Below are positions 54,197 through 62,535 of a DNA stretch of 64,000 nt, piece by piece. Each line of letters begins with the position of its first letter. The stretch's first letter is position 1. A model generated the notes under the pieces. It saw nothing but the letters and a program-made list of their open reading frames with translations, was not told the origin of the DNA and made no database searches. Both the position numbers and the translations under genes were made by a program. The DNA comes from Actinophytocola sp. (lineage in GTDB: Bacteria; Actinomycetota; Actinomycetes; Mycobacteriales; Pseudonocardiaceae). The DNA is taken from the NCBI RefSeq assembly GCF_009379765.1, contig NZ_WHTD01000003.1:1-64000 (forward strand), given 5' to 3'.

Positions 54197-54294
54197 ACAG
54201 AAGCCTCCGCACAGCCGTTCGTCGCCGACCAGGGCCGGTGTAGAGCATCAGGACATGCCGGCCGCTTCATGGCGCCGCCGGCCTTGGCGACAAC

Positions 54295-54345
54295 GAGAAA
54301 CGGCGCCCACCACGGAAGGTGTCTCCGCTGGTCAGCGCCGTTCTC
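54295..54345 (-). terminator. Probable terminator after sodN
   Basis: GAGAA-A-CGGCGC (54295) pairs with GCGCCG-TTCTC (54335-54345), one bulge, a long loop. It lies 12 bases past the sodN stop in the sodN direction. Confidence 0.55.
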
Positions 54346-54356
54346 AGGCCTTGGCC

Positions 54357-54764
54357 TCAGCCGCTCTTGGTCTCCCAGAAGATCTTGTCGATCTCGGCGA
54401 TCAGGTCCAGCAGCTCCTGACCCTTGGCCGGGTCCATGGAGCCCTTGGTCCCGGCCGCGCCCGCGGCCTTCGTGGCCTTGTTGACCAGTTCGTGCAGCTG
54501 CGGGTACTTCTCGAAGTGCGGTGGCTTGAAGTAGTCCGTCCACAGGACCCACAGGTGGTGCTTCACCAGCTCGCTGCGCTGCTCCGCGATGAGGATCGCG
54601 CGCGTGCGGAACTCCGGGTCCTCGTTGTCCTGGTACTTCTGCTGGATGGCCTTCACCGACTCGGCCTCGATGCGGGCCTGCGCCGGGTCGTACACACCGC
54701 AGGGGAGGTCGCAGTGTGCGGTGGCCTCCAGGCGTGGGCCGAGAATGCGCGACAGGAGTCGCAT
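54357..54764 (-). CDS. sodN: Nickel-dependent superoxide dismutase
   Basis: A 135-residue Ni-SOD precursor. After a 16-residue propeptide (MRLLSRILGPRLEATA) the mature protein begins HCDLPCGVYDPAQARIEAES, the nickel hook with His17, Cys18 and Cys22 of the precursor. The four-helix body follows, with KYQDNEDPEFRTRAILIAEQ, RSELVKHHLWVLWTDYFKPP and the ending IAEIDKIFWETKSG. It detoxifies superoxide in the cytoplasm. ATG with AGGAGG upstream. It is divergent from the maturation protease gene, 82 bases between starts, which removes the propeptide so nickel can bind. Confidence 0.97.
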   Translation of the reverse strand: MRLLSRILGPRLEATAHCDLPCGVYDPAQARIEAESVKAIQQKYQDNEDPEFRTRAILIAEQRSELVKHHLWVLWTDYFKPPHFEKYPQLHELVNKATKAAGAAGTKGSMDPAKGQELLDLIAEIDKIFWETKSG

Positions 54765-54846
54765 CTTTCCTCCTGAACAGGTTGACGCTCCGACGGTTTG
54801 GACACTACTCCCGGCATGCTGTGCGGACACGGCGGAGGTGATCTGA

Positions 54847-55167
54847 CTGAACCGGCTCGGCTGGCTGCCCTACCGGCGCATTCGGGTGCGTGGCCCCTCG
54901 ATGGCGCCGACGCTCAGGGACGGCGACGTCGTGCTCGCGCGGCGCGGCAGCCGGGCTCGACCGGGCGACATGGTGGTGGTCACGTGGGGGACCCGACCCG
55001 GGCAGCTGTCGATCAAGCGGGCGGTCCGGCCGGAACAGGGCGGCTGGTTCGTCGTCGGCGACAACGACCTCGCCTCGACCGACTCCCGAGAGCTCGGTGC
55101 CGCGGCCGTCCACGGTGTGATCACCTGGCGCGTGTGGCCCCGGCCGAAGAAGCTAGGCCGACCGTAG
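54847..55167 (+). CDS. sodX: Nickel-type superoxide dismutase maturation protease (SodX), probable CTG start
   Basis: A 106-residue S26-family (signal peptidase-like) protease that trims the Ni-SOD propeptide. The nucleophile Ser18 lies in RGPSMAPTLRDGDVV and the general-base Lys57 in LSIKRAVRPEQGGWFVVGDN; the ending STDSRELGAAAVHGVITWRV is family-typical. GTG 54886 would leave only three residues before the GPSM motif and cut off the first beta-strand (PYRRIRV). Upstream in frame there is a stop at 54844-54846, so the only codon with an ideal ribosome binding site (GGAGG, eight bases away) is CTG 54847. Divergent from sodN. Confidence 0.82.
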   Translation: MNRLGWLPYRRIRVRGPSMAPTLRDGDVVLARRGSRARPGDMVVVTWGTRPGQLSIKRAVRPEQGGWFVVGDNDLASTDSRELGAAAVHGVITWRVWPRPKKLGRP

Positions 55168-55755
55168 CCGTCGGTACAGGTCCAGGCAGTCGGCGTACCG
55201 GGGGAGCAGGCCGGCCTTCTCCGCCTCGGCGAGCCCCGGCGCGGCCCTGTCCTTGTCCGACATGATCACCTCGATGTCCGCGGGCCAGGGCAGGTCGAGC
55301 GCCGGGTCCAGCGGGTTGAGACCGTGCTCGCCGGCCGGGTCGTAGCCGGTGGAGCAGAGATACGAGACGACCGTGTCGTCCTCGAGCGCCATGATCCCGT
55401 GCGCCACGCCCTCCGGCATGTACACGGCCCGGAAGTCGACCGGGTCCAGCCGCACCGCGTCCCACCGGCCGAACGTCGGCGACCCGACCCGGATGTCGAC
55501 GACGATGTCGAGGAGGGCGCCCTGCGGGCAGTGGACGTACTTCGCCTGGCTGGGCGGGACGTCGGCGAAGTGCAGGCCGCGGATGGTGCCGCGGCGTGAC
55601 TTGCTGTGGTTGGTCTGCGCGATCCGCAACGGGTGCCCGACGGCCTTGACGAACGGCTCCTCGAGATACGGGCAGACGAACAGCCCGCGGTCGTCGGGGA
55701 ACACCCGGGGGGTGAACTCGAACGCGCCCGGTACCGCCAGTTCCCGCACATCCAT
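55153..55755 (-). CDS. rmlC: dTDP-4-dehydrorhamnose 3,5-epimerase
   Basis: A 200-residue cupin epimerase acting in dTDP-L-rhamnose synthesis (or a related deoxysugar pathway). Core motifs are VFPDDRGLFVCPYLEEPFVK, IAQTNHSKSRRGTIRGLHFA with catalytic His62, KYVHCPQGALLDIVVDIRVG and YMPEGVAHGIMALEDDTVVS. ATG 55755 is used; GTG 55764 upstream is in frame. It stands alone here, without rmlA, rmlB or rmlD, so it could belong to a secondary-metabolite sugar rather than cell-wall rhamnose. Its end overlaps the sodX end by 15 bases. Confidence 0.9.
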   Translation of the reverse strand: MDVRELAVPGAFEFTPRVFPDDRGLFVCPYLEEPFVKAVGHPLRIAQTNHSKSRRGTIRGLHFADVPPSQAKYVHCPQGALLDIVVDIRVGSPTFGRWDAVRLDPVDFRAVYMPEGVAHGIMALEDDTVVSYLCSTGYDPAGEHGLNPLDPALDLPWPADIEVIMSDKDRAAPGLAEAEKAGLLPRYADCLDLYRRLRSA

Positions 55756-55970
55756 GTGACGCACAGTACTGGCCCCGGCCGGTCACCCCGGTCGGCGGAC
55801 CTGTCACACTGTGGTCACCGCAGCGTCCGCGGTTGCCCGCCAACAATCCGCGGGTGGCCGACCGGCCGGCAGTCGAGATGCGTCGACAACACCCGATCGA
55901 TGCTCCATCACGCCGCGACCCCGCGGGGCTACTTTCTGTTCCCCCCGCTTCGGCCCGTTGGAGGGACGCA

Positions 55971-57167
55971 ATGACCACCGTGAACGACCCGCTCGTGCAG
56001 CCCGACCTGAACGCTCCCGTCACCGACGACGAGATCTTCCGAGCCCACGAGGGCGGCAAGCTCGACGTCGCGGTGACCAGCCCGATCGCCGACCCGCGCG
56101 CGCTGTCGATCGTCTACACCCCCGGCGTGGCCAAGGTCAGCCGGGCGATCGCCGAGGACGCGGAGCTGGCGAAGAAGTACACCTGGACCAACCGCCTCGT
56201 CGCCGTGGTCAGCGACGGCACCGCCGTGCTGGGCCTCGGCGACATCGGCGCCCGCGCCGCGCTCCCGGTCATGGAGGGCAAGTCCGCGCTGTTCAAGACC
56301 TTCGGCGGGCTCAACTCGATCCCGCTGGTGCTCGACACCACCGACGTCGACGAGATCGTCGAGACCGTCGTGCGGCTGCGCCCGTCCTTCGGCGCGGTCA
56401 ACCTCGAGGACATCGCCGCGCCGCGGTGCTTCGAGATCGAGAAGCGGCTCATCGAGGCGCTGGACTGCCCGGTCATGCACGACGACCAGCACGGCACCGC
56501 GATCATCCTGCTGGCCGCGCTGCGCGGCGCCAACACCGTGCTCGACCGGCCGATCGAGAACGAGCGGATCGTCATCGCGGGCGCCGGCGCGTCCGGCGTG
56601 GCCTGCGCGAACTTCCTGCTCTCCGCCGGGGCCGGCGAGGTCGTCGTGGTCGACTCGCGGGGCATCATCCACGAGGGCCGCGAGGGGCTGAACCCGGTGA
56701 AGGCCGAGCTCGCCACCCGCACGAACAGCGCCGGCCTCACCGGCGGGCTGGCCGAGGCGATCGACGGCGCGGACGTGTTCGTCGGCCTGTCCGGCTCGAC
56801 CGTGCCGGAGGACCTGATCGCGACGATGGCACCGAAGTCGATCGTGTTCGCGCTGTCGAACCCCGACCCGGAGATCCACCCGGACGTGGCACGCCGGCAT
56901 GCCGCGATCGTGGCGACCGGCCGAAGCGACTTCCCCAACCAGATCAACAACTCGCTGGCGTTCCCCGGCGTGTTCCGCGGGGCGCTCGACGCGGGCGCGC
57001 GGCGGATCACCGAGCGGATGAAGATGGCCGCCTCGGACGCCATCGCGGCGGTCGCGGCGGAGGATCTCTCGGCCGACTACATCGTGCCCAGCGGCGTCGA
57101 CCCGCGGGTCGCGCCCGAGGTCGCGGCGGCAGTCGCACAGGCGGCCAGGGAGGACGGGGTAGCCTGA
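55971..57167 (+). CDS. NAD(P)-dependent malic enzyme
   Basis: A 398-residue oxidative decarboxylase converting malate to pyruvate. Characteristic parts: LSIVYTPGVAKVSRAIAEDA, LGLGDIGARAALPVMEGKSA, NLEDIAAPRCFEIEKRLIEA, CPVMHDDQHGTAIILLAALR with the metal-site Asp pair, IVIAGAGASGVACANFLLSA for nucleotide binding, and FALSNPDPEIHP. This is the short bacterial type without the C-terminal phosphotransacetylase domain. ATG with GGAGGG seven bases upstream. The 215-base upstream gap holds no gene; its cofactor preference is not decidable by eye. Confidence 0.93.
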   Translation: MTTVNDPLVQPDLNAPVTDDEIFRAHEGGKLDVAVTSPIADPRALSIVYTPGVAKVSRAIAEDAELAKKYTWTNRLVAVVSDGTAVLGLGDIGARAALPVMEGKSALFKTFGGLNSIPLVLDTTDVDEIVETVVRLRPSFGAVNLEDIAAPRCFEIEKRLIEALDCPVMHDDQHGTAIILLAALRGANTVLDRPIENERIVIAGAGASGVACANFLLSAGAGEVVVVDSRGIIHEGREGLNPVKAELATRTNSAGLTGGLAEAIDGADVFVGLSGSTVPEDLIATMAPKSIVFALSNPDPEIHPDVARRHAAIVATGRSDFPNQINNSLAFPGVFRGALDAGARRITERMKMAASDAIAAVAAEDLSADYIVPSGVDPRVAPEVAAAVAQAAREDGVA

Positions 57168-57230
57168 GCGTCGGCGGGAAGATCGGCGGCTACGCCCGGC
57201 CCGCCGGCATGCGGGCGAGAGGATGGCGCG

Positions 57231-59798
57231 GTGGCCGAGCATGTCGTGCGTACCGGCTTGCCCACGAATGAGGTGCCGGCCGGCGAGTTAGGCATGCCCG
57301 AGCTCGACGCCGCCGGCTTCGAACCACCGCTGGTCAACCACGTCACCAACGACGTGACCAGGCGCTTCCCGATCACCGACGCCGAGGATCTCGCCGAGCT
57401 CGGGCTGTGGAGCGTCGACATCGAGGCCGGTCACGCCCACTTCTCCGCGGGCCTGCGGGTGCTGTGCGGGTTACCCGACGACTGCACGGTCACCGACGCG
57501 ATCGGCATGGTGCACGCCGAGGACCATGCGCTGCTGGCCGAGTTCCGGGCCGGCCTCCACACGCCGGACGGGCAGCCCGCCGAGATCGAGGTTCGGGACG
57601 CGGCCGGCCGGCGCACCTTCCAGCTCCGCGCCCGCTCCGAGCTCGACGCCGCCGGCCGCGTGGTGCGCGTCCGGGGCATCGTCCAGGACGTCACCCGGTT
57701 CCGCGAGGTCGAGCGGCGGGCGAGCCAGGACCGGCGGCTGTTCGGCGACGCGCAGCGGGTGGCCCGCCTGGGCACCTGGGAGTGGAACACCGCGACCGGC
57801 GAGTGCGTGTGGTCGTCGATGCTCTGCGAGCTGTTCGGGATCGACCCCGACACCCCGGTCACTTACACCGAGTACCTGAGCTTCGTGCACCCCGACGACC
57901 GCGCCTGGGTCGACGAGCGGTGGCGCGAGCTCGCCACCGACGGCCGGCCGATCGAGGTGGAGCACCGGGTGGTGCGGCCGGACGGCGCGCGCCGGGTGTT
58001 CAACTGCCGGGGCGCCGCGTTCGACCGTGGCGGCCAGATCATGATCGGCACCGCGCTGGACGTCACCGAGCAGCGCTACACCGAGACCCGGATGATGCGC
58101 TCGTCGCAGCGGTTCTCCGACCTCGTCGCCATCGCGCCGGTCGGCATCGGGCTGTTCGACGAGACCGAGCGGCTGGTCGACGCCAACGAGGCACTGTGCC
58201 GGCTGCTCGAGATGGACCTCGAGCGGCTGCGCGGCCAGGCCGCCGCCGAGCTCGCCCACCCCACCGACCGCGCCGAGTCGCTGCTCGGCGTCCTCGACGA
58301 GAGCCGGCGCGCACGCACCGCCGCCGACCTGCGGGCGGGTCAGCGGGTGCTCGTCACCGCGTCGGGCAAGCCGGTGTACTGCGAGCTCGGCGTCACCGAG
58401 TCGGTCGCCGACGACGGCCGGCGGTTCTGGCTCGTGGTGTTCTCCGACGTCACCGACCGGCGCCGGGCCGCGGAGCGGCTGCGCTACCAGGCCACCCACG
58501 ACGAGCTCACCGGCCTGCCGGGGCGCGCCGCGGTCAACGAGCTGCTTGGCCAGCTGCTGGGCGGGCCCGAGGCCGACGCCGTCGCGCTGCTGTTCTGCGA
58601 CGTCGACAACTTCAAGCGGGTCAACGACTCCCTCGGCCACGACGTCGGCGACGAGCTGATCATCGCGCTGGCCCGCAGGCTCGAGCGTGGGCTGCCGCCG
58701 TCCTGCACGCCGGCCCGCATGTCCGGCGACGAGTACGTGGTCATCTGCTCGGACGTGCACGAGGTCGGCGGCGTCGAGGCGCTCGCCAACCGGGTCGCCC
58801 GGCTGCTGCGGACCGCGGTGCCGGTGCGCGGCCAGCTGCTGCGGGTGTCGGCCACGATCGGCGCGGCGGTCCCGAGCGGATCGGACACGTCCGCGGCCGA
58901 CCTGCTGCGCTTCGCCGACGCGGCGATGTTCAACGCCAAGCGGCAGGGCACCGGGCGGGTGTCGCTGGCCAACGCCGAGCTGATCAAGAACGCGAACAGC
59001 CAGATGCTGCTCGAGGGCCAACTGCGGGACGCGATCTCGGGTGACGGCCTGGTGCTGCACTACCAGCCGGTGGTCGGGCCGGACGGCACGATCCTGTCCG
59101 CGGAGGCGCTGGTGCGCTGGCCGCACCCGGAGCGCGGGCTGCTCGCCCCCGGCGAGTTCCTGCCGGTCGCCGAGCAGGGCGACCTGATGCGCGAGCTGGA
59201 CCGGTGGGTGCTGCGCACCGCGCTGGGCGAGGCGGCGAAGTGGCCGATGCTCGCCGGCGGCGTGCTCGGTGGCGGTCCTGGCGTGGCGGTCAACCTGGCC
59301 GGGCTCGTGCCGGGCGACCCGGAGTTCGTCGAGATCGTGTCCGCGGTCGTGGCCGAGACCGGCATCGCCTGGGACCGGGTGGTGCTGGAGCTGGTGGAGA
59401 CCAGCCTGATCGACCTGCCGTCCCGCACCCGCTCGACGATGGCCGAGCTCGCCGACCGGGGCGTCCGGTTCGCCGTGGACGACTTCGGCACGGGCTACTC
59501 GTCGCTGGCGCGGCTCAAGGAGCTGCCGGCACAGATCATCAAGATCGACCGCGCGTTCGTGTCCGGCGTCGCCACCGAGGCGGCCGATTTCGCCGTGGTG
59601 CGGGCGCTGGTCGACATGGCCCGCGCGATGGGCCGCGCGTGCGTGGCGGAGGGCGTGGAGAACGAGTCGCAGTTCCATGTGCTGCGCAGCTTCGGGGTCG
59701 AGGCCTACCAGGGTTGGCTGCTGTCCCGGCCGGTGCCGGCCGCCGAGTTCCACGAGCTGCTGCAGCTGGGTCCGCTGCACGTCCCCACCGGCTCCTGA
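57231..59798 (+). CDS. PAS-GGDEF-EAL c-di-GMP signalling protein
   Basis: An 855-residue soluble protein. Three PAS-like sensor modules cover about 55-160, 170-285 and 290-405, with EWNTATGECVWSSMLCELFG and DANEALCRLLEMDLERL as PAS signatures. A GGDEF domain follows (about 415-580) with ARMSGDEYVVICSD in place of the motif; SGDEY is a tolerated variant but no RxxD inhibitory site precedes it. An EAL domain (about 600-845) has SAEALVRWPHPERG, LELVETSL, AVDDFGTGYSSLARL and IKIDRAFVSG, all intact, so phosphodiesterase activity is likely and cyclase activity uncertain. GTG start with AGAGGA upstream. Confidence 0.92.
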   Translation: MAEHVVRTGLPTNEVPAGELGMPELDAAGFEPPLVNHVTNDVTRRFPITDAEDLAELGLWSVDIEAGHAHFSAGLRVLCGLPDDCTVTDAIGMVHAEDHALLAEFRAGLHTPDGQPAEIEVRDAAGRRTFQLRARSELDAAGRVVRVRGIVQDVTRFREVERRASQDRRLFGDAQRVARLGTWEWNTATGECVWSSMLCELFGIDPDTPVTYTEYLSFVHPDDRAWVDERWRELATDGRPIEVEHRVVRPDGARRVFNCRGAAFDRGGQIMIGTALDVTEQRYTETRMMRSSQRFSDLVAIAPVGIGLFDETERLVDANEALCRLLEMDLERLRGQAAAELAHPTDRAESLLGVLDESRRARTAADLRAGQRVLVTASGKPVYCELGVTESVADDGRRFWLVVFSDVTDRRRAAERLRYQATHDELTGLPGRAAVNELLGQLLGGPEADAVALLFCDVDNFKRVNDSLGHDVGDELIIALARRLERGLPPSCTPARMSGDEYVVICSDVHEVGGVEALANRVARLLRTAVPVRGQLLRVSATIGAAVPSGSDTSAADLLRFADAAMFNAKRQGTGRVSLANAELIKNANSQMLLEGQLRDAISGDGLVLHYQPVVGPDGTILSAEALVRWPHPERGLLAPGEFLPVAEQGDLMRELDRWVLRTALGEAAKWPMLAGGVLGGGPGVAVNLAGLVPGDPEFVEIVSAVVAETGIAWDRVVLELVETSLIDLPSRTRSTMAELADRGVRFAVDDFGTGYSSLARLKELPAQIIKIDRAFVSGVATEAADFAVVRALVDMARAMGRACVAEGVENESQFHVLRSFGVEAYQGWLLSRPVPAAEFHELLQLGPLHVPTGS

Positions 59799-59982
59799 GC
59801 GCGCTCGCCGGCTTCGAGATCGTCTCGACTTGGCAACGACTGGGCCGGTCGGCGCAACCCGATGGGCCGGGTGGCCGCCGCCAGATGTTGAGAAGCCCTG
59901 CCGTTGTCGGTCCCAGGGGCTAAGGTCGGGCGGACCTACGCGCGGCCGGCAGGTGGCCGTCTCGACCTGAGGAGTCTCGAGG

Positions 59983-61115
59983 GTGATCGAGTTCCAGGCC
60001 GTGACCAAGACGTACCCGGACGGCACCGTCGCCGTGGACGACCTCGACCTCACGGTGGACGAGGGCCGGATCACCGTGTTCGTCGGGCCGTCCGGCTGTG
60101 GCAAGACGACCTCGCTGCGGATGATCAACCGGATGATCGACCCGACCGGTGGCTCGATCCTGTTGGACGGCAAGGACATTCGCGAGTCCGACCCGCCACT
60201 TCTTCGTCGCGGCATCGGGTACGTCATCCAGCACGCGGGACTTTTCCCGCACCGCACCGTGCTGGACAACGTGGCCACGGTCCCGCTGCTCACCGGCGCC
60301 GGCAAGCGCGCGGCCCGCACCAGGGCGGCCGAGCTGCTCGAGCTGGTCGGGCTGCCGACGGGGCTCACCAGGCGCTACCCGGCCCAGCTCTCCGGCGGCC
60401 AGCAGCAGCGCGTCGGCGTCGCGCGAGCGCTCGCGGCCGACCCGCCGTGCTGCTCATGGACGAGCCGTTCAGCGCGGTCGACCCCATCGTGCGTGACGAC
60501 CTGCAGCAGCAGCTGCTGCGCCTGCAGTCCGAACTGGACAAGACGATCGTGTTCGTCACCCACGACATCGACGAGGCCATCAAGCTCGGCGACAAGGTCG
60601 CGGTGTTCCGGGTCGGCGGCCGGCTCGCGCAGTACGACACCCCGTCGGCGCTGCTCGCCAAGCCGTCGGACGACTTCGTGTCCGCGTTCGTCGGGCGCGA
60701 CCGCGGCTACCGCGCGCTCGGCTTCCTCACCGCGGACGGCATTCCCGTCGGTCCGGTCGCCACGGTGCAGGTCGGCGAGCCCTCGGCGCAGGCCCGCGGC
60801 TCGCTCACCGACGGCTGGGCGATCGTCGTCGACGCGGAGAACAAGCCGCTCGGCTGGGCCTCCGCCGACCTTCTGTCCACAGTGGACGAGGTGGCCGCGG
60901 ACGACCTGGTCTCCGGCGGCTCACTGTTCGAAGTGGACTCCGGGGCGGGTGGCACGGCCGGCTCGCTGCGCAACGCGCTGGACGCCGCGCTCAGCTCGCC
61001 GGCCGCGGTCGGCATCGCGGTCGACAAGCAGGGCGCGGTCGTCGGCGGCGTCACCGCGGACACCGTGCTGTCCGCGCTGGCCGCCGCGCGGCGCTCGGGC
61101 GAGGTGCCCACGTGA
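59983..61115 (+). CDS. proV: ProV-type glycine betaine/osmoprotectant ABC transporter ATPase, interrupted by a one-base frameshift
   Basis: The ATPase of a quaternary-amine transporter. Walker A FVGPSGCGKTTSLRM, the Q-loop IGYVIQHAGLF and the signature LSGGQQQRVGVARALAADPP are in the first frame; then, one base over, LLMDEPFSAVDPIVRDDLQQ (Walker B), the H-loop TIVFVTHDIDEAIKLGDKVA and a C-terminal pair of CBS-like modules follow to the stop at 61115. The break lies at 60441-60448, where restoring one C in CCGCCGTG would give the expected DPPVLLMDEP. Total length would be 377 residues. I think this is a sequencing error rather than inactivation. GTG start after GGAGTCTCGAGG; GTGA overlap with the next gene. 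Confidence 0.9.
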
Positions 61116-61786
61116 ACGTCGACTGGCCGTGGCCATGGCTGGATCGCAACTGGGACAAGATCGCCGAGGCCACCGGGGAGCACCTCTACCTGGCGCTCCT
61201 GCCGGTCCTCGTGGGCCTGCTGATCGCCATCCCGCTCGGCTGGGCGGCGTCGCGCTGGACGCTCGCGCGCGGGATCCTGGTGCCGCTCGCCGGAGTGCTC
61301 TACACGATCCCGTCGCTGGCGCTCATCACGTTGGTGCCGCTGCTCATCGGCACCCGGATCATCGACCCGCTCAACGTGCAGGTGCCGCTCGCGATCTACA
61401 CCATCGCGCTGCTGGTCCGCTCGGTGTCCGACGCGCTGCTCGCGGTGCCCGGCGACGTCACCGCGGCGGCCACGGCCGTCGGGTACCGGCCGCTGCGCAG
61501 GTTCCTCACGGTCGAGCTGCCGCTGGCCATCCCGGTGATCATCGCCGGGCTCCGGGTCGCGGTGGTGTCCGCGATGAGCCTCGCGTCGGTCGGCGCGCTG
61601 ATCGGCATCGGCGGGCTCGGTGGGCTGATCACCGAGGGCTTCCGGCGCAACAACGCGGTGGAGATGGTCGTCGCGATCGCCCTGATCGTAGTGATCGCGC
61701 TCGTGATCGACGCGTTCCTGCTGCTGGTCGGCAAGGTGCTCACGCCGTGGACCAGGGCCCAGCGCGGGACGCGGGTGTCCGCGTGA
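61112..61786 (+). CDS. proW: Osmoprotectant ABC transporter permease ProW
   Basis: A 224-residue inner-membrane permease with about five or six helices. The binding-protein-dependent transport signature covers AATAVGYRPLRRFLTVELPL and a second half AMSLASVGALIGIGGLGGLI. Starts at GTG overlapping the proV stop, and its own stop overlaps the proZ start (both GTGA), so the operon is strictly coupled. It is the first of two permease subunits. Domain order and length match mycobacterial ProW in the proVWZX-like system. Confidence 0.92.
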   Translation: MNVDWPWPWLDRNWDKIAEATGEHLYLALLPVLVGLLIAIPLGWAASRWTLARGILVPLAGVLYTIPSLALITLVPLLIGTRIIDPLNVQVPLAIYTIALLVRSVSDALLAVPGDVTAAATAVGYRPLRRFLTVELPLAIPVIIAGLRVAVVSAMSLASVGALIGIGGLGGLITEGFRRNNAVEMVVAIALIVVIALVIDAFLLLVGKVLTPWTRAQRGTRVSA

Positions 61787-62511
61787 ACTCCGCGTTCAGC
61801 TGGCTCTTCGACCCGGACCACTGGAGCGGGCCGGAGGGCTTCCCCACCCGGACCCTCGAGCATCTCGGGTACACCGCGCTCGCCGTGTTGATCGCCGCGG
61901 CGATCGCGGTCCCGCTCGGGGCGATCGTCGGGCACACCGGCCGCGGCACGTTCCTCGTCGCGGGGCTGTCCAACTGGCTGCGTGCGCTGCCGGAGCTCGG
62001 TCTGCTGACGCTGCTGGTGCTGCTCACCTACGTCGGCCTGCTGCCGGTGGTGGTCTCGCTGGTCATCCTGGCCATCCCGCCGGTGGTCGCGGGCACCTAC
62101 GCGGGCGTGCGCAACGTGGACGCGTCCGTCGTGGACGCCGCGCGCGGGATGGGCATGCGTGAGTCGCACGTGTTGTTCAAGGTCGAGCTGCCCAACGCGC
62201 TCCCGCTGATCCTGGGTGGGGTCCGCTCGGCGACCCTGCAGGTGATCGCGACCGCGACCATCGCCGCGTACGTGTCGCTGGGCGGGCTCGGCCGGTACGT
62301 GATCGACGGCAACAACTCGGGTGCCGGCTCCCCGGACGGCTACCCGCAGATGGCCGCGGGCGCCATCGCGATCGCGGTGCTGGCGCTGGTCGTCGAAGGA
62401 GTGCTCGTGCTCGTGCAGCGGATGGCCGTGTCGCCGGGGCTGCGCAACGCGGCCACTCGCAAGCGCGCCGCACGCATCTGGCGGCGGCCGACACCGGATT
62501 TGGTCAAGTAG
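61783..62511 (+). CDS. proZ: Osmoprotectant ABC transporter permease ProZ
   Basis: A 242-residue second permease. Membrane helices include YTALAVLIAAAIAVPLGAIV, LVILAIPPVVAGTYAGVR and GAIAIAVLALVVEGVLVLVQ; the EAA-type coupling motif reads VDAARGMGMRESHVLFKVEL and PLILGGVRSATLQVIATATI follows. GTG start overlapping the upstream stop. Together with ProW it forms the transmembrane channel. The last 20 residues (TRKRAARIWRRPTPDLVK) are basic and cytoplasmic. Confidence 0.92.
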   Translation: MNSAFSWLFDPDHWSGPEGFPTRTLEHLGYTALAVLIAAAIAVPLGAIVGHTGRGTFLVAGLSNWLRALPELGLLTLLVLLTYVGLLPVVVSLVILAIPPVVAGTYAGVRNVDASVVDAARGMGMRESHVLFKVELPNALPLILGGVRSATLQVIATATIAAYVSLGGLGRYVIDGNNSGAGSPDGYPQMAAGAIAIAVLALVVEGVLVLVQRMAVSPGLRNAATRKRAARIWRRPTPDLVK

Positions 62512-62535
62512 AGAGATCACATGAGGAGACTTGGG

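Noticed and set aside
59983..62511. A single 842-residue open frame running from the ATPase start through proW into proZ
   Set aside because: It joins the N-terminus of ProV to ProZ only because of the frameshift in proV and a stop-poor antisense-like frame across the rest of proV and proW. The middle translates to Arg/Ser-rich nonsense, and each real gene has its own start and motifs.
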